Assembly: GCA_016235555.1 (NCBI GenBank)
Contig: JACRKC010000039.1
Span: 1 to 64,000, forward strand
DNA length: 64,000 nt
Source of the DNA: Verrucomicrobiota bacterium
GTDB taxonomy: Bacteria > Verrucomicrobiota > Verrucomicrobiia > Opitutales > Opitutaceae
Reading direction: 5' to 3'
Under the pieces are notes generated by a model. It worked only from the letters and a program-made list of their open reading frames with translations, was not told the DNA's origin and searched no databases. Each line of letters opens with the position of its first letter. Within the stretch, counting starts at the first letter, position 1. The translations under genes were made by a program, and so were the position numbers. This document shows, piece after piece, positions 16,702 to 26,900 of this stretch.

Positions 16702-18006
16702 TCAGAGCGTGTTCAGAAAATCGAGCAGTTGGCGTCGCTCGGCGTCTGTGAGGCGTGTGTATTTGTCGCGGGCATTTTGCGCCTCGCCGGCGTGCGCCCG
16801 GATCGCCGTGTCAATCGAGCCGGCCCGGCCGTCGTGCAGCCACACCGGACGCGAACGCAGGCCCCACAGCGGCGCCGTGCGCATCTCGCGCGGGCCGGCG
16901 GTGCCTTGCGCGATGCCGTCGCCGAGCGGGCCCATGTCGTGCATCAGCAAATCGGAATACAGCGCGACCGTCTTCTCGCTGAGCGCGGCGATCGCGTGGC
17001 GCCCCGTCGTCATCGTCGGCGTGTGGCATGCGGCGCAATCGAGCGTGGCGAAGAGTCGCTCGCCGGCCTGCGCCGAGGCGTTCAGCGCGAGGCGCGCGGG
17101 CGGCGCCAGCAGACGCATGAAATCGGCGAGTCGGTCGACGTCGGCCTTGCCGTCGGCAGGATCGACCGGGTCCTCGATGTCGGGCACGCGATCGAAGCGC
17201 GCAAGTAGCGCCGTGTTGCCGTTGGGCGCATTTTCGTTGGGGAAAAAGCGGTTGGTGATCCCCATCTCATTCACGTAGGCGTCGGCGGCGAACGCCAGGA
17301 GCGTGGCCTGTTGCGCCTTCCAGCCGAAGCGGCCGATGCGGTTCTGGCCGCTCGTCACGTCACGCACGACGGAAACCTTGCCGGCGATCCCGGCGGGCTT
17401 GGCGCGCGTGGTGCCGAGCACGATCGCCGCATCGGGGATGGCTTCGAGGAGGCCGGCGCCGAAGACAGGCGTGGTCACGCGCAGCGCGATGGTGTTGGCC
17501 TCCGCCGGCACCCGCTCGCGCACCGCCGGATCGATCGCCCGATCCTGCAGGAGCGAGCCTCCTTGCGCTTCGAGCGGATCGAACACGCCGTTGGTCGTGC
17601 GGCCGAAGCGCGTGACCGTGCGGCGGCTCGCGCCGCCGATGCCGCCGGCGTCATGGCACGCGAGGCAGGAGTTGTCGTTGAAGATCGGGCCGAGGCCCGT
17701 GGCCGGTGTCTCGCGCTCGCGAAACGCGTCCCGCCCCTCGGTGAAATTTGCGGACTGCGCGACCGTCAGGCCGGCGAGGGCGCCACCGAGGCCGGCGGCT
17801 GGCGCCAGCACGGGCGCGGGCGCGGACGCAGGTGCCGCCGGCGGCGCCGGGACTCGCGTCGGCGCGGCCGGTGCAGGCGGCGGTGGTTGCGGCACCGGCG
17901 GCGGCGGGTTGCCCGGACGCCCGGGCTGGGCGCGGCTGGTGACGACGGTCGCAAGGACGGCGAGGAGAACGACGAGACCTGCGCGGGAACGGGGCGAATT
18001 TTTCAT
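16702..18006 (-). CDS. Di-haem thiol oxidoreductase-like cytochrome (DUF1111)
   Basis: A 434-residue exported c-type cytochrome. After a signal peptide and a Pro/Ala-rich linker (about 30-75), two CxxCH haem sites appear: NSCLACHDAGG and LDCAACHTPTM. LMHDMGPLGDGIAQG and REMRTAPLWGLRSRPVWLHD are the typical DUF1111 (di-haem oxidoreductase) segments between the second haem and the C-terminus. It should act in the periplasm as an electron-transfer or peroxidase-like enzyme; the substrate is unknown. It stands alone, divergent from xdhC. Confidence 0.9.
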   Translation of the reverse strand: MKNSPRSRAGLVVLLAVLATVVTSRAQPGRPGNPPPPVPQPPPPAPAAPTRVPAPPAAPASAPAPVLAPAAGLGGALAGLTVAQSANFTEGRDAFRERETPATGLGPIFNDNSCLACHDAGGIGGASRRTVTRFGRTTNGVFDPLEAQGGSLLQDRAIDPAVRERVPAEANTIALRVTTPVFGAGLLEAIPDAAIVLGTTRAKPAGIAGKVSVVRDVTSGQNRIGRFGWKAQQATLLAFAADAYVNEMGITNRFFPNENAPNGNTALLARFDRVPDIEDPVDPADGKADVDRLADFMRLLAPPARLALNASAQAGERLFATLDCAACHTPTMTTGRHAIAALSEKTVALYSDLLMHDMGPLGDGIAQGTAGPREMRTAPLWGLRSRPVWLHDGRAGSIDTAIRAHAGEAQNARDKYTRLTDAERRQLLDFLNTL

Positions 18007-18174
18007 GGAAGGTCGACCGCAGCGCGGCCGGAATTGAGGTTGCGGAACGCCCCGAGTGTCGCTTGCAAATGTTAAGCCGCTATCTGCCGCCCCTGCGGAA
18101 TTGTTAAGCCCATGTAAGCGCCGCGGATTTTTCCGTGCGCCGCCCGGCGAACCGGTTATGGGTTGGCCTCACCC

Positions 18175-18984
18175 ATGTCCCACTCCGCCGACCCGCCGAC
18201 CTTCTACGAGCGCCTCGTCGCGCTCGAGCGCGACGGCGTGGCCTTCGTGCTCGTCACGCTCGTCGAGGCGCACGGCAGCGTGCCGCAGGACACCGGCGCC
18301 AAGATGCTCGTGACCGCCGCCGGCCTGCACGCCGGCACGGTCGGCGGCGGACGCGTCGAGGCGCAGGCCCTCGCCCTCGCGCAGGATTTCCTGGTGGCCA
18401 ACACCGCCGGGCCGCGCTTCGTCGAGTGGACGCTCAAGGGCGATGTCGGCATGACGTGCGGCGGCGCGGTGAAACTTTATTTCGAGCCCCACCCCGCCGG
18501 CGGGTCGGCATGGACGATTGCGATCTTCGGCGCGGGCCATGTCGCGCAGGCGCTCGTGCCCGTGCTCGCGCCGCTGCCGTGTCGCCTCGTGATTTTCGAT
18601 TCGCGAGCCGAGTGGCTCGAAAAGCTTCCCCGCGCGCGCAACGTCACCGCCACGCCCCTCGCCGACCTCGCGCCTGCGATCGACACCCTGCCCGCGGCGG
18701 CGTTTCTCCTGTGCATGACGCAGGGTCACAAGACCGATCGTCCGATCCTGCACCGCGCGCTCGCCACGCGCGATTTTCCGTTCCTCGGCGTGATCGGCAG
18801 CGCGTCGAAGGCGGAGATCTTGCGCCGCGACTTGATCGCGGACGGACTCGATCCGGCCCGTGCGGCGCAGTTCCATTGCCCCGTCGGCCTGCCCTTCGGC
18901 ACCAACCACCCGCACGAGATCGCGTTGAGCATCGCCGCGCAACTGCTCACCGAGCGGGACCGGCGGTGCGCAGATCGCGGTTGA
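18175..18984 (+). CDS. XdhC-family molybdenum cofactor maturation protein
   Basis: A 269-residue cytoplasmic protein of the XdhC/CoxI family, which binds sulfurated molybdenum cofactor and inserts it into xanthine dehydrogenase-type enzymes. The N-terminal XdhC part has VEAHGSVPQDTGAKMLV and GTVGGGRVEAQAL. The C-terminal Rossmann part has AIFGAGHVAQALVPVL and FLGVIGSASKAEIL, ending with IGLPFGTNHPHEIALSIAAQ-like sequence (here VGLPFGTNHP). ATG 18175 gives the expected start. No xanthine dehydrogenase genes are nearby, so its client must be elsewhere. Confidence 0.9.
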   Translation: MSHSADPPTFYERLVALERDGVAFVLVTLVEAHGSVPQDTGAKMLVTAAGLHAGTVGGGRVEAQALALAQDFLVANTAGPRFVEWTLKGDVGMTCGGAVKLYFEPHPAGGSAWTIAIFGAGHVAQALVPVLAPLPCRLVIFDSRAEWLEKLPRARNVTATPLADLAPAIDTLPAAAFLLCMTQGHKTDRPILHRALATRDFPFLGVIGSASKAEILRRDLIADGLDPARAAQFHCPVGLPFGTNHPHEIALSIAAQLLTERDRRCADRG

Positions 18985-19050
18985 GATTTTTCGCCGCGCC
19001 GTCAGTCAGGGAGCCGTTCCCCTCCACGTCACCCCATCCCCTCCCGACCC

Positions 19051-19623
19051 ATGAAGAAACATCTCCTCGGGCCCGCTTTGGCCGCCCTCGCTGCATTCAC
19101 CCTCGGCTTCCTCTACTGGGGCCTGCCGCATCACCTCCCCTACAAAACCCTGGGCAAAGTCGCCGACGAGTCGGCCACGGCGCTCGCGATCGGCCAACTG
19201 TTTCCCGCCTCCGGCGCCTACCTGCTGCCGAGCCCGCTCCTCGGCGAGGAAAAGATGAACGAGCTCGCCCTGCGCGGCCCCTCCGTCGAGGTGCATATCA
19301 CCAAGGAGGGCTACGGCGGCGCCGAGATGGGCAAGATCATGGCGCTGGGCTACGCGCACGTCTTCGTCCTCAGCGTCGTGCTTTCCTTCATCCTGTGCGG
19401 CTTGGAGAAATCCTTCCAGCGCTGGACGTGCCGCGTGAAATTCTGCGCCGCGATCGGCCTGCTCGTGGCCACCTGCGATCTCGGCGCCGCGATCTGGTGG
19501 CATCATGCCCTCGGCTGGACGCTCGCCCAGGCGGTTTACGACCTCCTGATGTATGTCGTGATCGGCCTGGTGCTGGCGAAGTTCGTCACCTCCAAGCCCG
19601 CCCCCGCCGGGCCCGCCGCCTGA
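19051..19623 (+). CDS. Membrane protein of unknown function, four TM segments
   Basis: A 190-residue protein I do not recognise. Hydrophobic segments lie at about residues 7-25, 105-125, 135-152 and 160-180. Between the first and second is a periplasmic loop of about 80 residues with SGAYLLPSPLLGEEKM. AHVFVLSVVLSFILCGLEK and WWHHALGWTLAQAVYDLLMYVVIG mark the C-terminal membrane part, somewhat like DUF1761-type proteins. It could be a small integral membrane protein of the envelope. Codon use matches the chromosome. Confidence 0.75.
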   Translation: MKKHLLGPALAALAAFTLGFLYWGLPHHLPYKTLGKVADESATALAIGQLFPASGAYLLPSPLLGEEKMNELALRGPSVEVHITKEGYGGAEMGKIMALGYAHVFVLSVVLSFILCGLEKSFQRWTCRVKFCAAIGLLVATCDLGAAIWWHHALGWTLAQAVYDLLMYVVIGLVLAKFVTSKPAPAGPAA

Positions 19624-19814
19624 CCGCACGGCTTTCCGGGGTGAATGCACAAATTATTCCCGCGCAGGCCAGCGCGCTGGCGCGCGCCAAACCGCGCTCA
19701 CCAGCGAGCTGACCTACAGTTACGAAACCAGACCGGAAAGCCGTGCGCCTGACCGCGCCGGTCGCACGGGAGGATTGCGTGGAACCCCGCGCCCTGCCAC
19801 GTTTCCACCAGCCC

Positions 19815-20465
19815 ATGAAACTCGCCGCCCGCCTCGCCCTGCTCGCCGCCGGAGCCGCCTCCGTCCTCAGCGCGCAGTCCACCGCGCCCGCCGCGGCGGC
19901 CCCGCGATCGGACGGCGCCGCCCTGACCGCGGCGGACTCGGCGACCGCCCCGACGACGACGCGCCGCAATCGCGCCATTTCCGCCGAAGCCGCCGCCGCC
20001 CTCGCCGCCGCGGCCCCGAAATACGCCCCGCCGCCGCCCCCTCCGCCCAAGAAGGTGGAGGAGGAACTCCCGGACCTGCGCGAAACCGACAAGCCGAAGA
20101 ACAACATCATCCGCCTCCCCAAATACGTCGTGCAGGACCGCAAGCCACCCGTCTTCACCGAACGCGACCTCCACACCGAGAAGGGCCTGGCCGCGATCGC
20201 GATGAACCGATATCTCAGCGAGACCGACCGCGCGCTCAACCGCTTCCGCATCCCGTTCATCTCGATGTCGAGTGAGCAGCGCGCACTGATGATGTATGCC
20301 GAGGACGAGCGCCTGCGGAAAATGGACGACTTCGCCGACCGCGCCAACATGGTGCAAAAATCCGACGCCGCCTCCGGCCTCTACATCAAGCGCGAGGTCG
20401 ATAAAACCTTCCTGCGCACGAACGACTTCGGCTGGCAGGGCGGGGGCCCGAACGGCAGGCCATGA
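19815..20465 (+). CDS. Exported protein of unknown function with Pro-rich linker
   Basis: A 216-residue protein with signal peptide MKLAARLALLAAGAASVLSA, an Ala/Thr-rich spacer and PPPPPPPKKVEEELPDL near residue 75. A mixed alpha region follows with IIRLPKYVVQDRKPPVFTER, LNRYLSETDRALNRF-like sequence and several Met/Arg/Glu helices. No family is recognised. Tyr-Val-Val-after-Pro-Lys patterns (LPKYVV) occur in TonB-linked proteins of Opitutaceae, but this is only a resemblance. ATG 19815 was chosen for the signal peptide. Confidence 0.7.
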   Translation: MKLAARLALLAAGAASVLSAQSTAPAAAAPRSDGAALTAADSATAPTTTRRNRAISAEAAAALAAAAPKYAPPPPPPPKKVEEELPDLRETDKPKNNIIRLPKYVVQDRKPPVFTERDLHTEKGLAAIAMNRYLSETDRALNRFRIPFISMSSEQRALMMYAEDERLRKMDDFADRANMVQKSDAASGLYIKREVDKTFLRTNDFGWQGGGPNGRP

Positions 20466-20511
20466 TGCGGAACGGAGCCGCTGTTTCGCTCAAACATGGC
20501 AGCCAACCAAC

Positions 20512-20796
20512 ATGCGTCGTGATATCATAGCATTTCTGGTTGTCGTCGGAGTTTGCGGTGCAGTGACAGGAGTATCGGCAGTCTTGCGTGCGAAAGAAGT
20601 AGCGCCGGGTGAAAGTCTTTTACTCTGGATACAGATCGCGGCTATGGCTGTTCTAGCTGTTACCACGATTCCATCGACTGCTCTCCTTGCGACGGCATTA
20701 TGGAGTAAAAGGTGGCCAGATGCCGCGGGGTCAGCTATTGCTATTTTGGTCGTGGGTTTGATCGTGGTTTTTACACCGCTGCATCTGTCCAGGTGA
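20512..20796 (+). CDS. Small three-TM membrane protein, unknown function
   Basis: A 94-residue hydrophobic protein. Segments IIAFLVVVGVCGAVTGVSAV, LLLWIQIAAMAVLAVTTIPS and AIAILVVGLIVVFTPLHL are membrane-spanning. Base composition is less GC-rich than the neighbours, which suggests a recent arrival or relaxed constraint. It begins with ATG at 20512. No family is recognised. The regular hydrophobic pattern makes it likely to be real. Confidence 0.55.
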   Translation: MRRDIIAFLVVVGVCGAVTGVSAVLRAKEVAPGESLLLWIQIAAMAVLAVTTIPSTALLATALWSKRWPDAAGSAIAILVVGLIVVFTPLHLSR

Positions 20797-20868
20797 CTGC
20801 CGTTTCCGAAGAGCAGCGGAGTTCAGGATTGAGCGCCTGTGACTCGTCGGAGTTTCCGACTCCTGCTA

Positions 20869-21168
20869 CTACCGCCCCACCAGCTCCCGCGCGATCGCCG
20901 CCCACTCCGTTTCGAGCGTCACACTCTGCGCCGGCATCCTGCGCCCCGCCCGCGCATACCAGTAGCCCGCGTTGCCGAGGTCGCCTTCCTTGCGGTGCAG
21001 GTAGGCGTGCACCCATGAGCCGTCGCGGCCGTGATCGTCCTGCGCGCAGCCGTGCGCGCGGTCCCAGTCGCCACGGGCGTCGTGCCAGAGGGCCTGGAGC
21101 GGGAGGCTCGTGCCGGCCGGCGGCGCCGCGTCGCGCGTGGTGGAGAGTTGAAATTCTGCAAATGACAT
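20869..21168 (-). CDS. Conserved small protein of unknown function
   Basis: A 99-residue soluble protein. The core PLQALWHDARGDWDRAHGCAQ, DGSWVHAYLHRKEGDLGNAG and YWYARAGRRMP reads like a TPR-type helical pair. From memory the same pattern occurs in short uncharacterised proteins of many bacteria. The ATG at 21168 reads MSFAEFQLS. An open frame continues upstream through birA in antisense, but only this part looks like protein. It is divergent from birA, sharing the 21182-21296 repeat region. Confidence 0.72.
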   Translation of the reverse strand: MSFAEFQLSTTRDAAPPAGTSLPLQALWHDARGDWDRAHGCAQDDHGRDGSWVHAYLHRKEGDLGNAGYWYARAGRRMPAQSVTLETEWAAIARELVGR

Positions 21169-21181
21169 TTGCGCCGAAAGC

Positions 21182-21296
21182 GACCAGAGACGAGAGACCA
21201 AAGAGCAGGGGCTGAATGCACAAACCAAAATCCGATCCACCTTTTGCGCGGTGTTTGTTTTGTCAGTCCCCGGTCCTTGGTCTCTAGTCTCTGGTC
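21182..21296. repeat. Word-like inverted repeat upstream of birA
   Basis: GACCAGAGACGAGAGACCAA on the left is answered by TTGGTCTCTAGTCTCTGGTC on the right, about 75 bp apart. The inside contains a weaker dyad. It fills the whole divergent intergenic region and must include any promoters there. Confidence 0.75.
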
Positions 21297-21303
21297 CTCC
21301 TCC

Positions 21304-22293
21304 ATGCCGACGCCCGAACATCTCATCCTGCGCGAACTCACCGCCCGCGAACCCGGCTGGGTTTCCGGTGCCACGCTCGCGAGCAAGCTCGGGGTCAGCC
21401 GCGTCACCGTGTGGCTGCACATGAACAAACTGCGCTCGGCCGGCTTCGTGTTCGCGGCCCAGCGCGCGCGCGGCTACCGGATCATCGGCCGCCCGTCGCA
21501 GCCCTACGCCCCGCTCATCGAGACCCAGCTCAAGGTCCGGCCGCGCGGCTTCTCGCTCGTCACCCTCGACGAAACCGACAGCACCAACGACGAAGCCGAG
21601 CGCCAGCTCGCCGCCGGTCGCGTCACGCCGTTCGCCGTCGTCGCCCGCCGGCAGACGCACGGCCGCGGCCGCCTCGGTCGCGTGTGGCACAGCGAGCCCA
21701 ACGGCAACCTCTACCTCAGCGTCGCCTTCCGTCCGCGCACCGCCCCGGAGCAAATGGGCGCCTTCACGCTCTGGATGGGCCTCAACCTCTGCGAGCTGCT
21801 GGCCAACTTCGCCCAGGTCACGCCCGGCCTCAAGTGGCCCAACGACCTCCTGCTCGGCGGCCGCAAGCTCGGCGGCATTCTCACCGAGGCGCGCATCGAC
21901 TCCGACCAGATCCGCGACCTCGTGTTCGGTCTCGGGCTCAACATCAACAGCCCCGCCGGCGGCTGGCCGCCCGAGGTGGCCCGCACCGCCGTGTCGCTCG
22001 CCGAGGTCACCGGCACCGCCCTCGACTTCAACCGCCTCACCGCCGCCGTCCTCGGCCGCATCTTGCTCGCCTACGACAATTTTTCCGACGGCACCTACAC
22101 CCAGACCTTCGCCGATCTCTGGCACCGCTTCGACGTCCTGCGCGGCAAACGCATCACCTTGATCGAAGGCGGCCGCCGCCACCCCGGCACCGTGACCGGT
22201 CTCGACGACGAGGGAGCGCTGCTGCTGCGCGACGCGCACGGCCGCACGCATCGCTTCCGGGCGGGCGAGGTGACGATCGAGAAGAAGGAGTGA
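21304..22293 (+). CDS. birA: Bifunctional biotin-[acetyl-CoA-carboxylase] ligase / biotin repressor
   Basis: A 329-residue protein that charges biotin onto carboxylase carrier protein and probably represses biotin genes. The N-terminal winged helix (residues 1-65) has GATLASKLGVSRVTVWLHMNKL. The ligase domain contains DETDSTNDEAE, the biotin loop HGRGRLGRVWHS, KWPNDLLLGGRKLGGILTE and GLGLNINSP. A C-terminal SH3-like domain (GGRRHPGTVTGLDDEGALLL) completes the class II BirA layout. No biotin synthesis genes are seen in the window. Confidence 0.95.
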   Translation: MPTPEHLILRELTAREPGWVSGATLASKLGVSRVTVWLHMNKLRSAGFVFAAQRARGYRIIGRPSQPYAPLIETQLKVRPRGFSLVTLDETDSTNDEAERQLAAGRVTPFAVVARRQTHGRGRLGRVWHSEPNGNLYLSVAFRPRTAPEQMGAFTLWMGLNLCELLANFAQVTPGLKWPNDLLLGGRKLGGILTEARIDSDQIRDLVFGLGLNINSPAGGWPPEVARTAVSLAEVTGTALDFNRLTAAVLGRILLAYDNFSDGTYTQTFADLWHRFDVLRGKRITLIEGGRRHPGTVTGLDDEGALLLRDAHGRTHRFRAGEVTIEKKE

Positions 22294-22360
22294 GGGGCCG
22301 AAACGCAGGATCGGTCGCGAGGTGTGACGGGAAGTGAGGTCAGCCAACGTATGCCTTGGT

Positions 22361-22431
22361 TGTAGCGGCGGTCTGTGACCACCGAACGATTCCCCTTGCC
22401 GCAACGCCGGCGGTCACAGACCGCCGCTACA
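22361..22431. repeat. REP family B, 20-bp perfect inverted repeat
   Basis: TGTAGCGGCGGTCTGTGACC at 22361-22380 and its exact reverse complement at 22412-22431 lie between birA and pyk. It shares the GGTCTGTGACC core with 10847-10917 and 52634-52654. Confidence 0.9.
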
Positions 22432-22540
22432 GCCAAGACATTCGGAAACTGCCCTCAATTCGAGTCGCCCCCCCTCCCGCATGATGCCGGGTCCGGGGGC
22501 TTGCGCCGCCGGCTTGTTTCCGGCACCACCACCCATCCGC

Positions 22541-23977
22541 ATGAGCGCCAACACCACTGTCCGCCGCACCAAGATCATCTTCACTCTCGGCCCCGCCACC
22601 GAAAGCGAGGAGATGCTCGAAAAGATGATCGCCGGCGGCGCCGACATCATCCGCCTCAACATGGCGCACGCGAAGCACGACTGGACGCGCCTCGTCATCC
22701 GCCGCATCCGCGCCGTCTCCCAACGCATCGGCCGCGACGTGGCCGTGATGATGGACATCAAGGGCCCCGAGATCCGCACCGGCGACGTCGCCGCACCCAT
22801 CGAACTCAAGGCCGGCGAGACCTTCGACTTCACCATCAAGCCCGGCGGCACCGCCGGCAACGACGTCGAAGTCCGCTCCGTCGACGTCAACTACAAGGAC
22901 CTCGTCAACGACATCAAGGTGGGCGACACCGTGCTCGTCGACAACGGCCTCATCCGCCTCGAAGTCCTCGAAAAACACGACGCCCGCATCCGCTGCCGCG
23001 TGCTCATCCCCGGCGAACTCAAATCCCGCCGCCACATCAATCTCCCCGGCGTCAAAGTAAACCTCCCCTCCTTCACCGAAAAGGACCGCGGCGACTCCAC
23101 CGTCGGCCTCGAGGAAGGCATCGACTTCATCGCCCTCTCCTTCGTGCGCGAAGCCAGGGACATCGAACTGCTCCGCGCCTTCCTCGCCGAAAAACGCTCC
23201 AAGGTCCGCATCATCGCCAAGATCGAGGACCAGTCCGCCATCGCCAATCTCGACGAGATCGTCCGCGCGTGCGACGGCCTCATGGTCGCGCGCGGCGACC
23301 TCGGCATCGAGTGCCCGTTCGAGGAGCTGCCCGTCATCCAGCGACGCGCCGTGCGCACCTGCCTCGCCCAAGGCCGCCCCGTGATCGTCGCCACGCACAT
23401 GCTCGAGTCGATGATCGAGCAGCCCGTCCCCACCCGCGCCGAGATCACCGACGTCGCCAACGCCGTCTACGAACTGGCCGACTGCGTGATGCTCTCCGGC
23501 GAGACCACCGTCGGCAAATACCCGCTCGAATGCCTCCAGATGCTCGACAAGATCTCGCGCCGCATCGAAGCCGAGGAGGCCGATTCCGCCGTGCGCGAGC
23601 CCGCCGTCTTCACCGGCGAGCGCATGAAGGTCCTTCACTCCGCCGTCGTGCTCGCCAACGAGATTCCAAACTCGAAGCTGCTCACGTTCACCCGCCACGG
23701 CTTCATGGCCCAGGGTCTCGCGATGCTGCGCCCCACGCATTCGCCGATTCTCACCTTCACCCCCTCGCCCGAGGTCTTCCGGCAGCTCCGGCTCTGCCGC
23801 GCCGTGGAGCCGTTCCTGATGCCCCTCGCCTCCGAACCCGACATCACGATCGAAAACGCCGTCACCGTCCTCCGCCGCGCCGGCCGCGTGAACCTCGGCG
23901 ACAAACTCATCGTCGCCACCGACATCGTCGCCCAGGACCGCCTCGTCGACAGCGTGCAGCTGCGCACGGTGCGGTGA
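22541..23977 (+). CDS. pyk: Pyruvate kinase
   Basis: The glycolytic enzyme that converts phosphoenolpyruvate and ADP to pyruvate and ATP. It is 478 residues long, the standard size. RRTKIIFTLGPATES starts the barrel, MMDIKGPEIRTGD and ALSFVREARDIELL are conserved, and IIAKIEDQSAIANLDEIV carries the catalytic Lys. The signature MVARGDLGIECPFEELP and VATHMLESMIEQPVPTRAE are intact, as is the C-terminal allosteric domain. ATG 22541 (MSANTTVRR) was chosen; upstream codons are a Gly/Pro-rich leader. It converges with the split TIR gene at 23991. Confidence 0.97.
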   Translation: MSANTTVRRTKIIFTLGPATESEEMLEKMIAGGADIIRLNMAHAKHDWTRLVIRRIRAVSQRIGRDVAVMMDIKGPEIRTGDVAAPIELKAGETFDFTIKPGGTAGNDVEVRSVDVNYKDLVNDIKVGDTVLVDNGLIRLEVLEKHDARIRCRVLIPGELKSRRHINLPGVKVNLPSFTEKDRGDSTVGLEEGIDFIALSFVREARDIELLRAFLAEKRSKVRIIAKIEDQSAIANLDEIVRACDGLMVARGDLGIECPFEELPVIQRRAVRTCLAQGRPVIVATHMLESMIEQPVPTRAEITDVANAVYELADCVMLSGETTVGKYPLECLQMLDKISRRIEAEEADSAVREPAVFTGERMKVLHSAVVLANEIPNSKLLTFTRHGFMAQGLAMLRPTHSPILTFTPSPEVFRQLRLCRAVEPFLMPLASEPDITIENAVTVLRRAGRVNLGDKLIVATDIVAQDRLVDSVQLRTVR

Positions 23978-23990
23978 GCGCGCGGCGCGG

Positions 23991-26900
23991 CTACTTCAGC
24001 TGCTCGTCGGCCAGGCCCATTTTCCTGAGAAATTCGTTCCAGCGCGGGTCGGCGCGCAGTGGCGTCGATTGCCGCGCCGTCTTCGTCCACACGATGTCCG
24101 AGTCACGCTGCGCGAGCGAACGCTCCAGCCACGCAAACGCCTGGTCGCGATCGTCCACCACGGCGAAGGTCAGCGCTGCCACCGCGGGCATCCGCGCGCC
24201 ATACTGCGCGACGAACTCCTCCCGCGCAGCCTTCGCCGCTGCCAACTCCCGGCGCACGCCCAGTGTCGTCGCGCGGGCGGCGAGCCGGTAGGCGGGATTC
24301 GGTTCCCGCTCGGCCGCGAGTGCGGCCTCCGCGTGCCGTCCGGCATAGGCGAGGCCGACGGCGTGGTTGTGCCGGTATTGCTCGGCCGCCGGCGCCAGTT
24401 CGATCGCGCGCGCGAGCACGGCGCATCCCTCGTCCGGCGGGTCCACGGAGATGAGGAAGCTGCCGAGCGTGAAGTGAGTCGCCGCGCGCAACGGATCCCG
24501 CTCCACGGCCTGCCGCGCGAGCGCGATTCCCTCGGGCACGCGGCCGATGTTGAAGTTCAGCGCCGCCGCAGCGCTCAGGACGCCGGCATCACCGGGCGCC
24601 AACTCCAGTGCGCGGGCGTAGGATTTCTGCGCCTCGCGCCAGTTCCAATCCGCCGTGCGCTGCACCCAGGCCAGCGCGTGCCAGCCTACGGCCTCCTCCG
24701 GGTCGAGTTCGAGTGCTTTCTGCGCGGCGGCCCGCGCCTCCCGCATGCCCTCGGTCGTCGGCAACCCGCCGAACCGCGCCAGCCGCGTGTAGCTCAGCGC
24801 GATCTCGCCCCACGCCGTCGCGTAGTTCGCATCGAGCGCGATCGCCTCGCGGAAGAATCCGATCGCCCGGTTCCAGCCTTCGATGCTCTCGCGCCGGAAT
24901 TCCGCCCGGCCGTTCAGCAGCCGCGCATACGCCTCCGGCGGCACCGCCGCCCGCGCCTTCGTCAATTCGAGTTTCAACTGGAGGTTCTTGGCGATGAGGC
25001 CGGCGAGCTCCTCCTGCACGGACCACACCTCCTTCAACTCGCGCCGCAGCGGCTCCGACACCCACACGACCTCGTCCGTCGCCGCGCGGGTGAGCTGCGC
25101 GGTGATGCGCACCGTGCCGCCGGACTTCTGCACTGTGCCGCGCACGAGATAAGCCGCGCCGAGTTTCTCGCCAATCTCCTTCGCCGTCGCATTGCGCCCC
25201 TTGAAGAAGAACGCCGATGTGCTGCCCTTCACCGTAAGCCCGGGCACGCGCCCGAGCACGCGGATCAACTCGTCACTCATCCCGTCGGAAAAATTTTCCG
25301 CGTCCTTGTCGTCACTGCGATTGTCGAAGGCGAGCACCGCGAGGGACTTTTCGGCGGCGGCGGGTTTCTCGGCGGCCGCGGGCGCCGGGGCGGCTGCCAG
25401 CCATTGCTGGAATTCCGGCGTCTCCCGGATCGGATCGAACACCGGATTCAACTGCAACGCCGCCCGCGGCGACGGCACCGGAAACTTGATAATGCTGTTG
25501 CGGACATCGGCGTCGAATTTCGCCGGCACCTCGCGCCCGCGCCCGCGCAGGATGCGCAGGAGCGCGGCGTTGGCCCCGCTCGACCAGAAGTCGCTGCGCA
25601 GCTCGCGCAACTGCTCCAGTTCGTGCAGCAGTTTCTCCGCTTCCGCCGTCTGGCCCAGCTTGGCGAGGGCGATGGCCTTCCATGCCAGCGCGCGCTTGTT
25701 CGAGGGGTCGGCGGCCAGCACCCGCTCCGCCACCTCGCGCGCCCGCTCCCACTCGCTGCGCGCCGCCTGCGGCCGGTCCGCCATCTCGTGGGCCAGCGCC
25801 AGCAACCCGGCCTTGGGTCCGGCAAAAAAGGAATCAGCGAGAAAGTCCCGGCTCATCGCATTCAGCACCGCGATCGCCTTGTCGGGTTCGCGCCGCCACA
25901 TCCACACCTGGCTCGCAACGAATCCGCCCCGGTCCTCGAGCGCCAGCCACGCGGGCCAGCGCGCCAGCGACTCCACCGCCCCGTCCACATCGCCGCGCCA
26001 ACTCAGCTTGATTTGGACGTCCATCAGCAACGCGCGCCCCACCGGCCGCACGGCGAGGGCCTGCGCGACGACGTCCTCCACCTCGGCATAGCGACCGTGG
26101 TAAAACAACTGGCCCGACAACAACGCCAGCCCCTCCGGATCGCCGCCCGGGATTTGGTGGCCCCGCCGGAAGGCCGCCGCCGATTCGTCGATCTTCCCCG
26201 CAATCGAATGGGCGCTGCCGAGCGTCCAGAACACCCGCCGGTTCTGCGGCGCCTGCTTCGCCAGCTCGTTCAGCCGCCCGATGGCCTCGTCCACGGTCGT
26301 GGGGCCGCCCCCATAGGTTAGATACGCCGCCATTGCCAACCGCGCCTCGAACGAGTCGGGCAGAAGCTTGAGCGCACGCTCCGCCTGGACGCGCATCATT
26401 TCGCGCCGGGCGTTCGAACGATCAAAACCAAAGAATTGGACGCGACCGGACAACTGCGCCTGCGCCGCCCACACCTCGCCATCCGTCGGATCGAGCGCCT
26501 GCGCGCGTTTGAGCAGATCGTCGGCGAGAAAGAAATTCTCGTGATTCGACTGGTCGCCGTCGTCGAACAGCGCCCGCGCCTGCGCCACGAGCCTGCGCGC
26601 CTCGGAAAGTGGCGCTGCGGACTTCTCCGCGGTGGGCGGACGCGTCCCCGCGCCCGCATTTGGCTCCGGCCGCAACGCAAAGAAACTCACCACCACCACC
26701 GCGACAACCGCGGCGCCAACCCACGCCACCGCCGGCACCCGGCGGCCCACCGTGGCACGGGTCTCCCGACCCGTGTCGTCCAAACTCACGGGTCGGGAGA
26801 CCCGTGCCACCTCGGCCGTGTGCTTCACCACCCCGATCCGATGCGACCACAGCTTCAGGTAGCGCGCCTGCACCTCCGGCGTCACGACGCCACCGGGCAA

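Noticed and set aside
26752-26810. Perfect palindrome as a terminator
   Set aside because: No T run, and it is in frame within a long coding sequence.
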